DNA of 64,000 bases from Chitinophaga deserti (GCF_003149455.1 NZ_QFFK01000012.1:88501-152500), one strand, 5' to 3'. Positions 35,289-44,996 are shown, counted from the stretch's first letter. Notes: generated from the sequence alone by a model not told the origin. Numbers and translations are program-made.

Positions 35289-35296
35289 TATATTTG
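35289..35296 (+). promoter_or_regulatory. -7 box TATATTTG of the heparinase PUL
   Basis: Exact TAnnTTTG match in AT-rich DNA, about 300 nt before the susC ATG. No -33 TTTG at the right distance, as expected if an activator is needed. Confidence 0.4.
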
Positions 35297-35596
35297 TTTA
35301 CATAGTCATTCAGCCAAAAGTAAAACGCAAATTCCACCAGAGGCGTCAAGGGGAGACGGGTACGCATCTTATCATTTTCAAATTCGATGACTGATTTTTT
35401 GATTTGGACACATGGCCAGACAGGGGATGTTTTTCCTTAACCGGCCGAAGGGGAGGGTTTGCTTAAAGATAGCCTATGATACATCATTAGACATTGAGGA
35501 AGCGGCAGCGGCATATTTCTCCGTATGTAACGCTGCGGTTATTCAAAGGAGCATACGGTAATTATTCAATTATTTAATCTTCTATTTCACTGAAGT

Positions 35597-38500
35597 ATGG
35601 ATCGTACAATTCATATCGGGAAAAAAGCACGTCAGGTGCCGGCCTGCAATTCGGCAGTGTTAAAAGCTGCAGCGCTATGCATTGCAGTGATGAGCATGAG
35701 TGCATTGCCCGATGCGGCTAAGGCCCGTCCGGCAGCAGTTACTGCCAGTCCGCTTTATGCTGCCATCGTGGTTAGCGGCACCGTTACTGACGACGAAGGC
35801 GCCCCTATGCCGGGCGTAGTTGTTGCCATCACCGGCACCAGCAAAGCAGTAATCACAGACGCATCGGGGGCCTATATTATTAAAGACGTGCCTGAAGGCG
35901 CTTCCCTTACCTTTAAGATGGTGGGTTACATAACCCGCCAGGTGCCGGCTAATCAGGCTGTCATCAACATCAAACTGGAGAAAGACATTAAAACCCTCGG
36001 GGAAGTAGTGATTACCGACGGTTACCGCAACTTCACTTCTTCTACCAGTACCGGTTCTATCAACACAGTAAATGGTACCTCCCTCGAGAATAAACCCTTC
36101 GCTAACTTTGCACAGTCGCTGCAGGGCCAGGTAGCTGGTCTTACCGCACCCATCACCAGCGGCCAGCCCGGTGCCAATATGGATATCCGTATTCGCGGCG
36201 TAAGCTCTCTGCAGCTGAGTAACAACCCGCTCATCGTGATCGATGGGATGATTGTGAACTCCGGCCAGCTCACCACCTATTCCACTACCTCCAATGCCCT
36301 TGCCGGTCTTAACCAGAACGATATTGAGCGCATCGATGTGCTGAAAGACGCAGCGGCTACAGCGGTATACGGCTCCCGTGGCGCAGCAGGTGTTATCCTT
36401 ATCACTACTAAACGCGGTAAGTCGGGCAAAACCCAGATCCGTGTAGATGCTGAGGGCGGTGTTTCCAGCCAGATAAAACTGCCGAAAGCAGGGCGCCTGC
36501 TGAATGCCGGGCAATACGCGGTTATGTTCCGTGAAGCCCTCACCAATGGTGGCAGTACCCCCACTCAGGTAGAAGATCTCGCCAACAGCTACGGCCTCAA
36601 CAGCGGTAAGAGTAACGATTGGTACGATCTGATCACTCGCACAGGCAAGCAGCAGCAGTACAACGTAAGCCTTAATGGCGGCGGAGAGAAAACTAAATTC
36701 TTCGCTTCTGCGGGCTACTTCGGACAGGAAGCCACCACCATCGGTGCCGATATGAAAAGAATATCAGGCCTGCTCAATCTCGATCATCAGATCAATAAGC
36801 GCCTGCAATTATCCGTAGGTCTTAATATCTCTAACGTAGGGCAGAACACGCCTACCACTACCAACTTCTCGTCGAACCCCATCTGGGCTGCGCGCGGCCT
36901 CCGCCCGTTCCAGCTGGCGTATAACGACGATGGTTCTATCAACAACTCCACTTCCGGCAATACCAACTTCCCCGGTATTTATAACCCACTCTGGACGACG
37001 GAGAACGATAAGCGCTTCCTTTCCATGTTCAAAGCACTGGGTAATGCCAAACTGAGATATAACATCTGGGATAAGCTGTTCTTCACTACCTATGTGAGCG
37101 CTGATTATAATACCCTGGAAGAAACGACTTACCTGAACCCCGTGATGGGCGATGGCGGCGGTACCCTTAAAGGACGCAGCCGTAACTATTACTCACGCTT
37201 CTTCAACTGGCTTACCCGTAACCAGTTCGATTACAGGTATGATATCGACGCATCCAACGACTTCTATGTAAATGCTTCTGTAGGTTACGAAGCGCAACGT
37301 TCGAAAGAGTACAAGATGTCGGCCGATGGTATTGGATTCCCTTCATCACACCCCGGTCTTTCGGCTTTGGGTAACGCAGGTACCCCGCAAGGCGTGTATG
37401 CTGATTACAGCAACTATGCATTTGTTTCTACCTACGGTAATGCCAGCGTCAACTATAAAAACAAATACGCACTGAATGCATCGCTCCGCCGCGATGGTTC
37501 TTCCCGCTTTGCATCCAATAACCGCTATGCTACCTTCTGGTCGGTGGGCGGTACCTGGAACCTGCATGAAGAGGCTTTCTTCCAAAAGCAGTCTGTCTTC
37601 TCCGCACTGAAACTCCGTTCTTCTTACGGTACAACAGGCAATGCCAGTCTGGGTAACTACCAATGGCTGCCGCAGGTAAGCTATGGACAGGGTTCTTCTT
37701 ACGGCGGTGTGATCGGGCAGGCGTATAACGTGATCGGTAACATCGACCTCACCTGGGAAACTTCCCGTAAGTTCGACGTAGGGGCCGACTTCGGATTTGC
37801 CAATAACCGGTTCATGTTCTCTGTAGACTACTATTATAACAATATCGACGGACTGATCCGCAGCGTACCTACTTCGCTGACTACCGGCTTTGGTTCCGTA
37901 TTGCAGAACGTGGGGGCTATGGCTAACAAAGGATGGGAGTTTATGCTCCGTGGCGATGTGATCCGTACAAAGAACTTCACCTGGAACACTAATATGAATG
38001 CCGCTCTCAACCGGAACGAAATCACCAAGCTCCCTGCCAATACCCCCGTGCTGAATGGTAACTTCTATCTGAAAGAAGGTTACAGCTTTAATACATTCTA
38101 CATGCGTGAGTATGCCGGCGTGGATCCTCAGAATGGTGATCCTTTATACTATACGGATGAAACACATTCCGCTACTACCAATAAGCCGGGCGATGCGAAG
38201 ATGATTCCGCTTGACCGTCTTTCTGTTCCGAAAGCCACCGGTGGTTTCAATAATATGTTCACGTACAAGGGAATTTCACTCGGGATAGATTTCAACTTCA
38301 GCCTGGGTTATTACATCCTCAGCTCGCAGGACGTGTACTTCACACTGGGTAACTATTATATCAATAACAAATACCAGTACATCTACGACAACCGGTGGAC
38401 TACTCCCGGTCAGATCACCGATGTGCCGAAGTTCACCACCAAGTCGGACCTTACAGTGAGTACTTACCGTCTCTACAAAGGCGATCACATCCGCCTGAAG

Positions 38501-38713
38501 AATATCCAGCTGGGGTATGATTTCAATAACCTGGCGTTCGTGAAAAGACTGGGTGTTTCCAAACTGGCGCTGTACGGAAGGGCTACCAACCTCTTCACCA
38601 AAACCTTCGACAAGCGCCTGCCGTTTGATCCGGAAGTTTCTTACAGCGGTCTGGACTCGCAGGATATGTTCCAGTACAAAACGTTTACTATCGGCATTAA
38701 CGTGGGACTTTAA
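35597..38713 (+). CDS. SusC/RagA TonB-linked outer-membrane receptor of a polysaccharide locus
   Basis: A 1038-residue transporter. After an N-terminal export signal (AALCIAVMSMSALPDAAKA) come a CarboxypepD_reg-like domain at about 57-135 (GTVTDDEGAPMPGVVVAITG), the plug (NPLIVIDGMIVNSGQ; DAAATAVYGSRGAAGVILITTK) to about 275 and a beta-barrel ending INVGL. No STN domain. Followed 12 bp later by a SusD gene and then by a heparinase II/III lyase, so it probably imports oligosaccharides from an acidic polysaccharide. Confidence 0.94.
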   Translation: MDRTIHIGKKARQVPACNSAVLKAAALCIAVMSMSALPDAAKARPAAVTASPLYAAIVVSGTVTDDEGAPMPGVVVAITGTSKAVITDASGAYIIKDVPEGASLTFKMVGYITRQVPANQAVINIKLEKDIKTLGEVVITDGYRNFTSSTSTGSINTVNGTSLENKPFANFAQSLQGQVAGLTAPITSGQPGANMDIRIRGVSSLQLSNNPLIVIDGMIVNSGQLTTYSTTSNALAGLNQNDIERIDVLKDAAATAVYGSRGAAGVILITTKRGKSGKTQIRVDAEGGVSSQIKLPKAGRLLNAGQYAVMFREALTNGGSTPTQVEDLANSYGLNSGKSNDWYDLITRTGKQQQYNVSLNGGGEKTKFFASAGYFGQEATTIGADMKRISGLLNLDHQINKRLQLSVGLNISNVGQNTPTTTNFSSNPIWAARGLRPFQLAYNDDGSINNSTSGNTNFPGIYNPLWTTENDKRFLSMFKALGNAKLRYNIWDKLFFTTYVSADYNTLEETTYLNPVMGDGGGTLKGRSRNYYSRFFNWLTRNQFDYRYDIDASNDFYVNASVGYEAQRSKEYKMSADGIGFPSSHPGLSALGNAGTPQGVYADYSNYAFVSTYGNASVNYKNKYALNASLRRDGSSRFASNNRYATFWSVGGTWNLHEEAFFQKQSVFSALKLRSSYGTTGNASLGNYQWLPQVSYGQGSSYGGVIGQAYNVIGNIDLTWETSRKFDVGADFGFANNRFMFSVDYYYNNIDGLIRSVPTSLTTGFGSVLQNVGAMANKGWEFMLRGDVIRTKNFTWNTNMNAALNRNEITKLPANTPVLNGNFYLKEGYSFNTFYMREYAGVDPQNGDPLYYTDETHSATTNKPGDAKMIPLDRLSVPKATGGFNNMFTYKGISLGIDFNFSLGYYILSSQDVYFTLGNYYINNKYQYIYDNRWTTPGQITDVPKFTTKSDLTVSTYRLYKGDHIRLKNIQLGYDFNNLAFVKRLGVSKLALYGRATNLFTKTFDKRLPFDPEVSYSGLDSQDMFQYKTFTIGINVGL

Positions 38714-38725
38714 AAACACTGACAC

Positions 38726-40165
38726 ATGAAGAAAAGACAAGCATATATCGCCATATTAACTGCCGCAACGTTTGCAGCGGCATCCTGCGGGAAGAGCTTC
38801 CTGGACGAAGAGCCTTCCACGAGCGTGTCTGTAGGTAACGCCATTGTTTCCGAAGGCAGCATGCTGGAAGCTATGAATGGTGCGTACCGCAATATGACAG
38901 GTTCCCTGTATTTCGGACGCAACGTTCCCCTGTTCGGGGATCTGCTGGCGGATAACGTATATCTCTCCAGCCAGAATTCCGGCCGCCTAATACCTATGAA
39001 CAATTATACGTTCGTGGGTTCTTCCGCTGAAGCAGCCAATATCTGGTCGTCGGCCTATTTCGTTATCCAGCAGACTAACCGTGTTATCAACACAAACCTG
39101 ACTGCCACCAGTAATGTAAACCACATGCTGGGCGAAGCTTATGCATTACGTGCGCTGAATTACTTCTACCTGGTGAACCTCTATGCTACACCTTACGCTG
39201 TAAATCCTGAGGCGAATGGTGTGCCTGTGGTTACATTGCCTACCAGCGTGGGTGGCTCACTCATAAAGCCAGCCCGCAACAAGGTGAAGGAAGTGTATGC
39301 GCAGATTATTTCCGATCTGGACAAGGCATTCGATCTGATGCCGGCTGCCGGAATGTCGATCCATCCTTACAATACTAACTTCCTGTCTAAATACGCCGCA
39401 AAGGCGCTTCAGGCCCGCGCTTATCTCTATATGGGTGATTACGCCAAAGCACGGGATGCAGCGAAAAAGGTGGTGGACGAAGGCGGTTATACACTCGCAG
39501 CTACCGAAGCGGCTTTCACTGCCTACTGGGCATCGAACGTTATGCGGACAGACAAGCAGGAGACGCTTTTTGAATTGAATAATAATGCCGCTGCCAATGC
39601 GGGTGTGGAAGGGCTGGACGCAATCTACTCTTCTAAAAGTCTTGGTGATATGCTGGCAACCGATGAGCTGTATGATCTATATACTGCCACTGACCGCCGC
39701 CGCAGCCTGATCGTAGATGCAGCACGCGGAACCAATACCGTTCATTACGTGAATAAATATCAGAATGTGGCTAATGCCGACCGTGATGAGATCAAGATGC
39801 TGCGTTATGCAGAGGTGCTGCTCATCCTTGCAGAGTCGGAAGCGCGCCTCAATAACACCGCTGAAGGACTGAAATACCTCAACATGGTAGCCCAAAACCG
39901 CGACCCGAACCTGACAGCGTATACTTACACGGGTCAGGCACTCGTAGATGCGGTAATCGTGGAGCGCCGGAAGGAGCTGGCTTTCGAAGGGCTCCGCCTG
40001 TTCGATCTCTTCCGGATGAATGTTACCTTTAACAGGCCCAATATGGGCGCAAAGGCACACTCGTCTTATGTGGAAGTGAAAACAACCGACTTCAGAAGAT
40101 TGCAGCCCATTCCAGAAACGGAATTAGCCGCTAATCCGAATATGGCGAAAAACCTGGGATATTAA
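38726..40165 (+). CDS. RagB/SusD family glycan-binding lipoprotein
   Basis: A 479-residue lipoprotein with lipobox FAAASC (Cys21) and mature start GKSFLDEEPSTSVSVG. It carries the SusD helix pair (GEAYALRALNYFYLVNLYATPYAV near 133-155) and the C-terminal IVERRKELAFEGLRLFDLFRMN motif. It should sit on the preceding SusC and bind the polysaccharide degraded by the lyase encoded downstream. A strong hairpin without T-run separates it from that lyase gene. Confidence 0.94.
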   Translation: MKKRQAYIAILTAATFAAASCGKSFLDEEPSTSVSVGNAIVSEGSMLEAMNGAYRNMTGSLYFGRNVPLFGDLLADNVYLSSQNSGRLIPMNNYTFVGSSAEAANIWSSAYFVIQQTNRVINTNLTATSNVNHMLGEAYALRALNYFYLVNLYATPYAVNPEANGVPVVTLPTSVGGSLIKPARNKVKEVYAQIISDLDKAFDLMPAAGMSIHPYNTNFLSKYAAKALQARAYLYMGDYAKARDAAKKVVDEGGYTLAATEAAFTAYWASNVMRTDKQETLFELNNNAAANAGVEGLDAIYSSKSLGDMLATDELYDLYTATDRRRSLIVDAARGTNTVHYVNKYQNVANADRDEIKMLRYAEVLLILAESEARLNNTAEGLKYLNMVAQNRDPNLTAYTYTGQALVDAVIVERRKELAFEGLRLFDLFRMNVTFNRPNMGAKAHSSYVEVKTTDFRRLQPIPETELAANPNMAKNLGY

Positions 40166-40185
40166 GAAAAGCACTGTAGTTTTTA

Positions 40186-40221
40186 CCGGTTCCCCGTGGG
40201 CACAAGCTCCGGGGAATCCGG
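40186..40221 (+). other. Intercistronic hairpin between susD and the lyase gene
   Basis: CCGGTTCCCCG (40186-40196) pairs with CGGGGAAtCCGG (40210-40221) with one bulged T and a 13-nt loop. There is no T-run, so it should protect the 3' end of the susCD message or lower downstream expression rather than end transcription. Confidence 0.65.
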
Positions 40222-40241
40222 CTTTACATATCAGAAGAGAG

Positions 40242-42974
40242 ATGGTACAGCAAATGCATATGAAAGTGAAAAAAGGAATTGTTCTATGGGCGTTACTGAA
40301 CTTCGTTTCAGTGGCAGTTTTCTCACAGGCTTATCCGGCTGTGGTGGGGGATAAGTATGTAAACCGGCAACCGGCTGCGCGTGCTAAGCTCGGTAAGTCG
40401 GTGGAAGTGGTAAGTGGTACCGGAAAGGATAAGCTGGTGGGGTGGAAGAAAGGCGTTAATGCTGATGCTTCTGCCGCTCCGGACCTCATCTTTACCATTA
40501 AAGTACCTGCTGCCGGATTCTATGAATTGTCTACCGAAGCAATTCCTGTTGCGGAAGGCGCTACCGGCCCGGAGCATGTAAAGATTCAGATTGGTAACCG
40601 CCGTCCTACAAAACGTATCCTGTTCGATAGTTACCATGGCGGCCATCAGGTTGCCGGTAAATTCGAGATGGAAGCAAAGGAAGAGCAGGTGAAGATATGG
40701 CTCCCGCAGGGTATGCGCCTCCGCTATATCGAATGGAAGAATGCCAACGATCCTGCCATTCCTGAAAAGGCGCAGCGGTATACTCCTGCTATCAAGCCTC
40801 CCGCCAGCCATCCCCGCATATGGACAACGCCGCAAACTTTACCTGCCATTAAAGCCAGGCTTACACAGGGTGAGAATAAAGCAGCATGGGATAAGGTGCG
40901 TGCCTCGGCCATCGTGCCCTTCCGCTTCGACTTTAATCCACAGGAAGAAATTTTTTACCGGGAAGATGTGGAGAAGGCGGTAGAGACAAAAGCCTTTTAT
41001 TACCTGATGACCGGTGATAAAACCGTAGGCCGCGAAGCGTCTAAGCTGATGCGCGACTACCTTTCCGTCCTGGAATTCGGGAACGTCACCTACGGCGATA
41101 TTACCCGTGAAATAGGCCGGTCTATTTATGTAGCGGCACTGGTATACGACTGGTGCTATGATCTACTTTCTGAAAGCGAGCTGGCCGATCTTCGTCATCA
41201 TATGCTGCGCCTTGCGCGGGATATGGAAATAGGGTGGCCGCCCTTTATGGATAGCATCATCAATGGGCATGGTAACGAAGCGCAGGTGAGCCGCGATCTG
41301 CTGGCCATGTCTATAGCCCTGTACGACGAAGATCCTTTACCCTACAAATACACCGCCTATACGGTGCTGGAAGAGCTGGTGCCCATGCGGAAGTTTGAAT
41401 ATGAATCGCCCCGCCACAACCAGGGTGTGGATTATGGCGCTTACCGCCTGGGATGGGAGATGCATGCCGTATGGCTGTTCTACCGCATGACCGGGCATCC
41501 TGTATTCGATGATAACATAAAGCATCTGCCTTACTACTGGCTCTATATGCGCCTGCCCGACGGTTACATGCTCCGCGATGGAGACATGTTTTCCGTTAAA
41601 GGAGGTACCAATGCGCCCTTGTATTGGAAGCAGCCCATGCAGATGCTGCTGAGTTACGCTTATGCGAATGACCCGTTGCTGAAAGGGGAATTCCAGCGTC
41701 AGGGCGGACTGCCGGATAATCCTGTATTGTTTTTACTGGTGAACGATCCTGCACTTCCTGCAGACCATGACTTGTCGAAGCTCCCGCAAACCATGGACTT
41801 CGGCAAAGTGCTCGGTGGTGTGGTAGCCCGTACAGGCTGGAATAATAAACCGGAGAGCAAGGATGTAATTGCAGAGATCAAGGGCGGCGGGTATCATTTT
41901 GCCAACCATCAGCATGCCGACGCCGGTGCGCTGCAGATATATCACCACGGCATACAGGTGGGGGATATCGGGTTGTATCTATCCTACGGCCCTCCGTACG
42001 ATTTCAATTTTAATAAAAGATCTATTGCGCACAGCATGATGCTGGCAGTAGATCCGAATGAGAAGCTTCGCTTCCGTACAAAGCTACAGGATGGCGGTAC
42101 GCGTTTCAATCAACGGTTCCCGCAGAGCAAGGAAGAAACTACAACCGATCCATGGTTCGATTACGGGAAGGTGATGGCTGCGGATTTTGGTCCTTCTAAA
42201 CAGAAGCCTGCATTCAGTTATTTCAAAGCCGACCTTACGGGAGCGTATTCATCTAAGATGGCACAGTATTCCCGTGGGTTTATGTTCCTGAATCTTTTCC
42301 GGGACGATGTGCCTGCCGTTATCATCCTGACCGATGATATGACAACAGCTGATCCGGCATTTAAAAAATACTGGCAGATCAATACACTGAATAAACCTCA
42401 GACGGATAGCGATCGCTGGGTGCTGCACAATTCCCTGAATGGACAGGAAGGTAAAACACATGTGCAGATGCTGCTCCCTGCTGCCGGTGACCGTAAGCTG
42501 GAGGTGCTCGGCGGCCCGGATGCCAACAGTACATTTGGTACCCGCTTCGAAGTGAAGTCTGCCAAGCCGGAGGCAAGTGCATTCCGGATGATGGTGACAC
42601 CTGATAAGGCCAATGCCCGCGACCGCTTCCTGACGGTATTCCAAATGGCGGAAGGGGATGCCAAACCATTGCCGGTGAGTTTCCGGGAGAATGGAGGTGT
42701 TTACCAGATCAGGGTGGCCGACCGTATTGTTTGTATGAGTGCAGGAGCTGAATTTGCGCAGGAAGCATTTACCATAGAGGTTCCTGCAGGTGCATCCTGG
42801 CAGGTGGTGCTTGCAGGATTGAAGCCAGGCTTCTGGAACATCCGGCAGGAGGGAGACCAGTTGAAATTTAATACCAATGTAGTAGATGGTAAGAATACAG
42901 TGCATTTCACAGCCGGTGCAGGGAAGTATACTGTTACTCCCGGAAGAGTGTATGGAGCGAAGGATGTAGAGTAA
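40242..42974 (+). CDS. Heparinase II/III family polysaccharide lyase
   Basis: A 910-residue exported protein. Signal peptide (GIVLWALLNFVSVAVFS), an N-terminal beta-rich domain to about residue 190, an alpha/alpha toroid at about 200-510 (ADLRHHMLRLARDMEIGW, NGHGNEAQVSRDL, HNQGVDYGAYRLGWEMHAV with candidate catalytic His and Tyr) and the heparinase II C-terminal beta-sandwich (YHFANHQHADAGALQIYHHG at about 550-570, then QVGDIGLYLSYG). It should cleave uronic-acid polysaccharides by beta-elimination; specificity (heparin-like, alginate-like or exopolysaccharide) is not readable. The length exceeds typical 650-770-residue lyases because of the extra N-terminal domain. ATGs at 40254 and 40260 are alternative starts. 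Confidence 0.88.
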   Translation: MVQQMHMKVKKGIVLWALLNFVSVAVFSQAYPAVVGDKYVNRQPAARAKLGKSVEVVSGTGKDKLVGWKKGVNADASAAPDLIFTIKVPAAGFYELSTEAIPVAEGATGPEHVKIQIGNRRPTKRILFDSYHGGHQVAGKFEMEAKEEQVKIWLPQGMRLRYIEWKNANDPAIPEKAQRYTPAIKPPASHPRIWTTPQTLPAIKARLTQGENKAAWDKVRASAIVPFRFDFNPQEEIFYREDVEKAVETKAFYYLMTGDKTVGREASKLMRDYLSVLEFGNVTYGDITREIGRSIYVAALVYDWCYDLLSESELADLRHHMLRLARDMEIGWPPFMDSIINGHGNEAQVSRDLLAMSIALYDEDPLPYKYTAYTVLEELVPMRKFEYESPRHNQGVDYGAYRLGWEMHAVWLFYRMTGHPVFDDNIKHLPYYWLYMRLPDGYMLRDGDMFSVKGGTNAPLYWKQPMQMLLSYAYANDPLLKGEFQRQGGLPDNPVLFLLVNDPALPADHDLSKLPQTMDFGKVLGGVVARTGWNNKPESKDVIAEIKGGGYHFANHQHADAGALQIYHHGIQVGDIGLYLSYGPPYDFNFNKRSIAHSMMLAVDPNEKLRFRTKLQDGGTRFNQRFPQSKEETTTDPWFDYGKVMAADFGPSKQKPAFSYFKADLTGAYSSKMAQYSRGFMFLNLFRDDVPAVIILTDDMTTADPAFKKYWQINTLNKPQTDSDRWVLHNSLNGQEGKTHVQMLLPAAGDRKLEVLGGPDANSTFGTRFEVKSAKPEASAFRMMVTPDKANARDRFLTVFQMAEGDAKPLPVSFRENGGVYQIRVADRIVCMSAGAEFAQEAFTIEVPAGASWQVVLAGLKPGFWNIRQEGDQLKFNTNVVDGKNTVHFTAGAGKYTVTPGRVYGAKDVE

Positions 42975-42995
42975 GAATTTACCTGTTGAAGATAT

Positions 42996-43028
42996 AAAGC
43001 CCGGTTGCTGTGAAGCGCCGGGCTTTTT
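42996..43028 (+). terminator. Rho-independent terminator of the heparinase PUL
   Basis: Stem AAAGCCCGG / CCGGGCTTT with a T-run. Confidence 0.85.
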
Positions 43029-43161
43029 TATATTCAGGATTTCCAAAGTTCGTATTCAATAGTTACTACATCAGGAATCACAGTAATGGAATCTTACCAT
43101 TACGCAGGCATTATCAATGTGCCTCCCGGCAATTGTTGCACGAATGAGCAATGCTCCAACT

Positions 43162-43662
43162 TTATTTCCATGTGATAGGGAGGTCCTTAAATTCAATATC
43201 CACATTTAACGGTTTGTTATAAAGGAAATTGATAGGTACCAGCTTGAGTATTTTTACGGAAGGTAAGACCTTTGTAAAGGTAACAGTAGATTTCATAGGG
43301 GTGTCCGTATAAAGTGTATTTCTCGTTCCTTCACTGCCAATTGAATGATCGGAACCTTTATATTCATTGCCTTCTACATCAATAGCCCGGGTATTATAAT
43401 ATTGAATGGCTTCATTCGCATTATGATTTACAAACGTCATAACCAATGTAACTGTTTGATCTTTCGTATTTCCCTCCACTTTGATAATATTGAAATCAAT
43501 ATTGGCTGCGGAAGCAGTTTTGACTGGGGTGGTTATTTTTAAAGCATTTTTAAGGTATTCATTTTCTTTTTTTATTTCATCACATCCCTGTTGTGCATAC
43601 AATGATTGCTGAATAAGGAAGGAAGATGAAAATACCAGATAGAATATAACAGAAGTTTTCAT
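43162..43662 (-). CDS. Secreted protein of unknown function
   Basis: A 166-residue protein with a signal peptide (SVIFYLVFSSSFLIQQSLYAQ), a short charged segment with one Cys (GCDEIKKENEYLKNALK) and a beta-rich domain (IDFNIIKVEGNTKDQTVTLVMTFVNHNANE) resembling immunoglobulin-like extracellular domains such as the DUF4352 type. I do not recognise a specific family. Codon use is visibly AT-richer than in the flanking operons. An exact -7 box TATATTTG on the minus strand (43698-43705) lies 35 nt upstream. It stands alone and faces the heparinase terminator. Confidence 0.7.
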   Translation of the reverse strand: MKTSVIFYLVFSSSFLIQQSLYAQQGCDEIKKENEYLKNALKITTPVKTASAANIDFNIIKVEGNTKDQTVTLVMTFVNHNANEAIQYYNTRAIDVEGNEYKGSDHSIGSEGTRNTLYTDTPMKSTVTFTKVLPSVKILKLVPINFLYNKPLNVDIEFKDLPITWK

Positions 43663-43697
43663 AAGCTGTAAAATTGAGTTAAGGAATGAGGTTTAAT

Positions 43698-43705
43698 CAA
43701 ATATA
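43698..43705 (-). promoter_or_regulatory. -7 box TATATTTG of the secreted-protein gene
   Basis: Exact TAnnTTTG match on the minus strand, giving a leader of roughly 30 nt to the ATG at 43662. Confidence 0.4.
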
Positions 43706-43860
43706 AGCAATATTGGATCAGGCTGGCATGCTGCAGAGTGGATGCAGGGAGCAACGGTAAGATAGAGGTACAGCAACAGTGTGGTTAAAGTAAGGGTGCA
43801 TGCCTTGCCCGGGAGATATTTGGAAATAACAAATGAAAAGGCAGGGAAGCATTAAACATA

Positions 43861-43891
43861 TTGATTATCAATCTGATTAATCTTAACTTTA
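43861..43891 (+). promoter_or_regulatory. Promoter of the CHAD gene
   Basis: TTGA (43861-43864), 19 bp, TAACTTTA (43884-43891); expected start about 10 nt before the ATG at 43909. This promoter overlaps the upstream frame opening at 43861 and so supports the later start. Confidence 0.55.
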
Positions 43892-43908
43892 GTTACAAAG
43901 TACCTGTT

Positions 43909-44676
43909 ATGCTTAAACGGAAAAGGCAATGTAAGTATCTTATAAAAAGGCGGCGTAAGGTGAGAAGCAGCTTATCTGCCTTTGCCCGCTCCGGAGATCA
44001 GCAGGAATTACATAAACTGCGTGTTGAGCTGAAGAGAATAAAGGCTTTCATAAAATTGGTACAGCTATACAGGGGTAGGAAACAGGTTACCATACACTTG
44101 CGCTCAATCAGGGAATTATTCCATCACGCAGGTATTATCAGAGAAGCAGATCTTAACCTGCAAATGATGAAACAGTTTCATATCAGTCAGCCTGCTGTTA
44201 AAGCCAGGGCCGGGCTTATACTCCGGCAGGAGCCGGGAAAGTTCCAATCCCATGTATCTCATTATGATGAAATCATAAAGGATATGGTAAGATCGCTTCA
44301 GAAGCTTTTGCGCCCTTTGCGGGACAGGAAGCTAACAGGTTGGGTGAACCGGCAATTAAAAAAGATTGCGGCAGTTGTAACAATAGTGCAGACAGACCAG
44401 CTTCATTCAGCCAGAAAGAGAATAAAGAATCTGCGATATATATATGAGATATGTTCTAATCGCCTGAAGGCCAGGTTAGCGCTAAATGCTGACTATCTGG
44501 ACCAGTTGCAGGATCTTATAGGTAAATGGCATGATGCGGATGTAGCGGTCAGGTTGCTGGATGCACACAATACAGAAAATAAGAAAGGTCTTGACAAGTT
44601 ACGGGCACAGCGTGATCAAACTGGTGCGGCTATTTTCGATACCAGCCAGGATTTTTGGTGTAAGGTAACAGGCTGA
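43909..44676 (+). CDS. CHAD domain-containing protein
   Basis: A 255-residue, strongly basic helical protein. The conserved His-containing helices of the CHAD fold are visible: LHKLRVELKRIKAFIKL near residue 35, LHSARKRIKNLRYIYE near 168 and LQDLIGKWHDADVAVRLL near 200. CHAD proteins bind inorganic polyphosphate through these basic helices and locate to polyphosphate granules; there is no adjacent ppk or CYTH/triphosphatase gene here. AT-richer than the surrounding operons, like its neighbour at 43162, and next to a tRNA gene, so it may have been acquired. Many CHAD proteins are longer or fused; this is a single-domain form. Confidence 0.88.
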   Translation: MLKRKRQCKYLIKRRRKVRSSLSAFARSGDQQELHKLRVELKRIKAFIKLVQLYRGRKQVTIHLRSIRELFHHAGIIREADLNLQMMKQFHISQPAVKARAGLILRQEPGKFQSHVSHYDEIIKDMVRSLQKLLRPLRDRKLTGWVNRQLKKIAAVVTIVQTDQLHSARKRIKNLRYIYEICSNRLKARLALNADYLDQLQDLIGKWHDADVAVRLLDAHNTENKKGLDKLRAQRDQTGAAIFDTSQDFWCKVTG

Positions 44677-44811
44677 GTGCCCTTCTTCATATTTGAAACG
44701 CAGTCGTAGTCCGATGAAAGTATAAGTAAAAAAGCTGGCTTTTGATTCGTGGGGCTTTTTCAACAGGAGGAAGTTGGTGGACGGTGCTATGTGGGGAATA
44801 ATTAAGGGAAT

Positions 44812-44845
44812 AAAAAAGAGCTGACAAAATTGACAGCTCTTTTTT
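44812..44845. terminator. Terminator of tRNA-Glu, bidirectional
   Basis: Perfect 12-bp stem AAAAAAGAGCTG (44812-44823) / CAGCTCTTTTTT (44834-44845), starting 1 nt after the tRNA CCA end on the minus strand. It can also end transcripts from the CHAD side. Confidence 0.85.
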
Positions 44846-44846
44846 A

Positions 44847-44921
44847 TGGTACCGCGTACGGGAGTCGAACCCGTCATTCCTCCGTGAAAGGGAGGCGTCT
44901 TAGCCGATTGACCAACGCGGC
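44847..44921 (-). tRNA. tRNA-Glu (anticodon TTC)
   Basis: On the minus strand GCCGCGT (7-bp acceptor arm, closing G-T pair) pairs with ACGCGGT, discriminator A and an encoded CCA. D arm GTC/GAC, anticodon arm CCTCC/GGAGG with loop CTTTCAC (anticodon TTC, Glu), 4-nt variable loop, T arm ACGGG/CCCGT with loop TTCGACT. All four arms pair. Confidence 0.95.
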
Positions 44922-44996
44922 ATTTCCCGTTTGGGATTGCAAAGGTAATCCCCATTTTGATAATTCCAAAATAAATTTGTGTAAAGTAAATATCTA

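Larger units (their letters stand above)
35054..35596 (+). other. 543-bp gap: terminator, then promoter and leader of the heparinase PUL
   Basis: The terminator of the DUF2339/DUF3999 operon lies at 35073-35115. An AT-rich stretch follows, with an exact -7 box at 35289-35296, then about 300 nt of leader without a credible frame. No regulator gene is present. Confidence 0.5.

Noticed and set aside
43029..44921. Integrated element with att sites at tRNA-Glu
   Set aside because: By eye I found no second copy of the tRNA 3' end near the AT-rich islet and no integrase gene; only composition hints at transfer.
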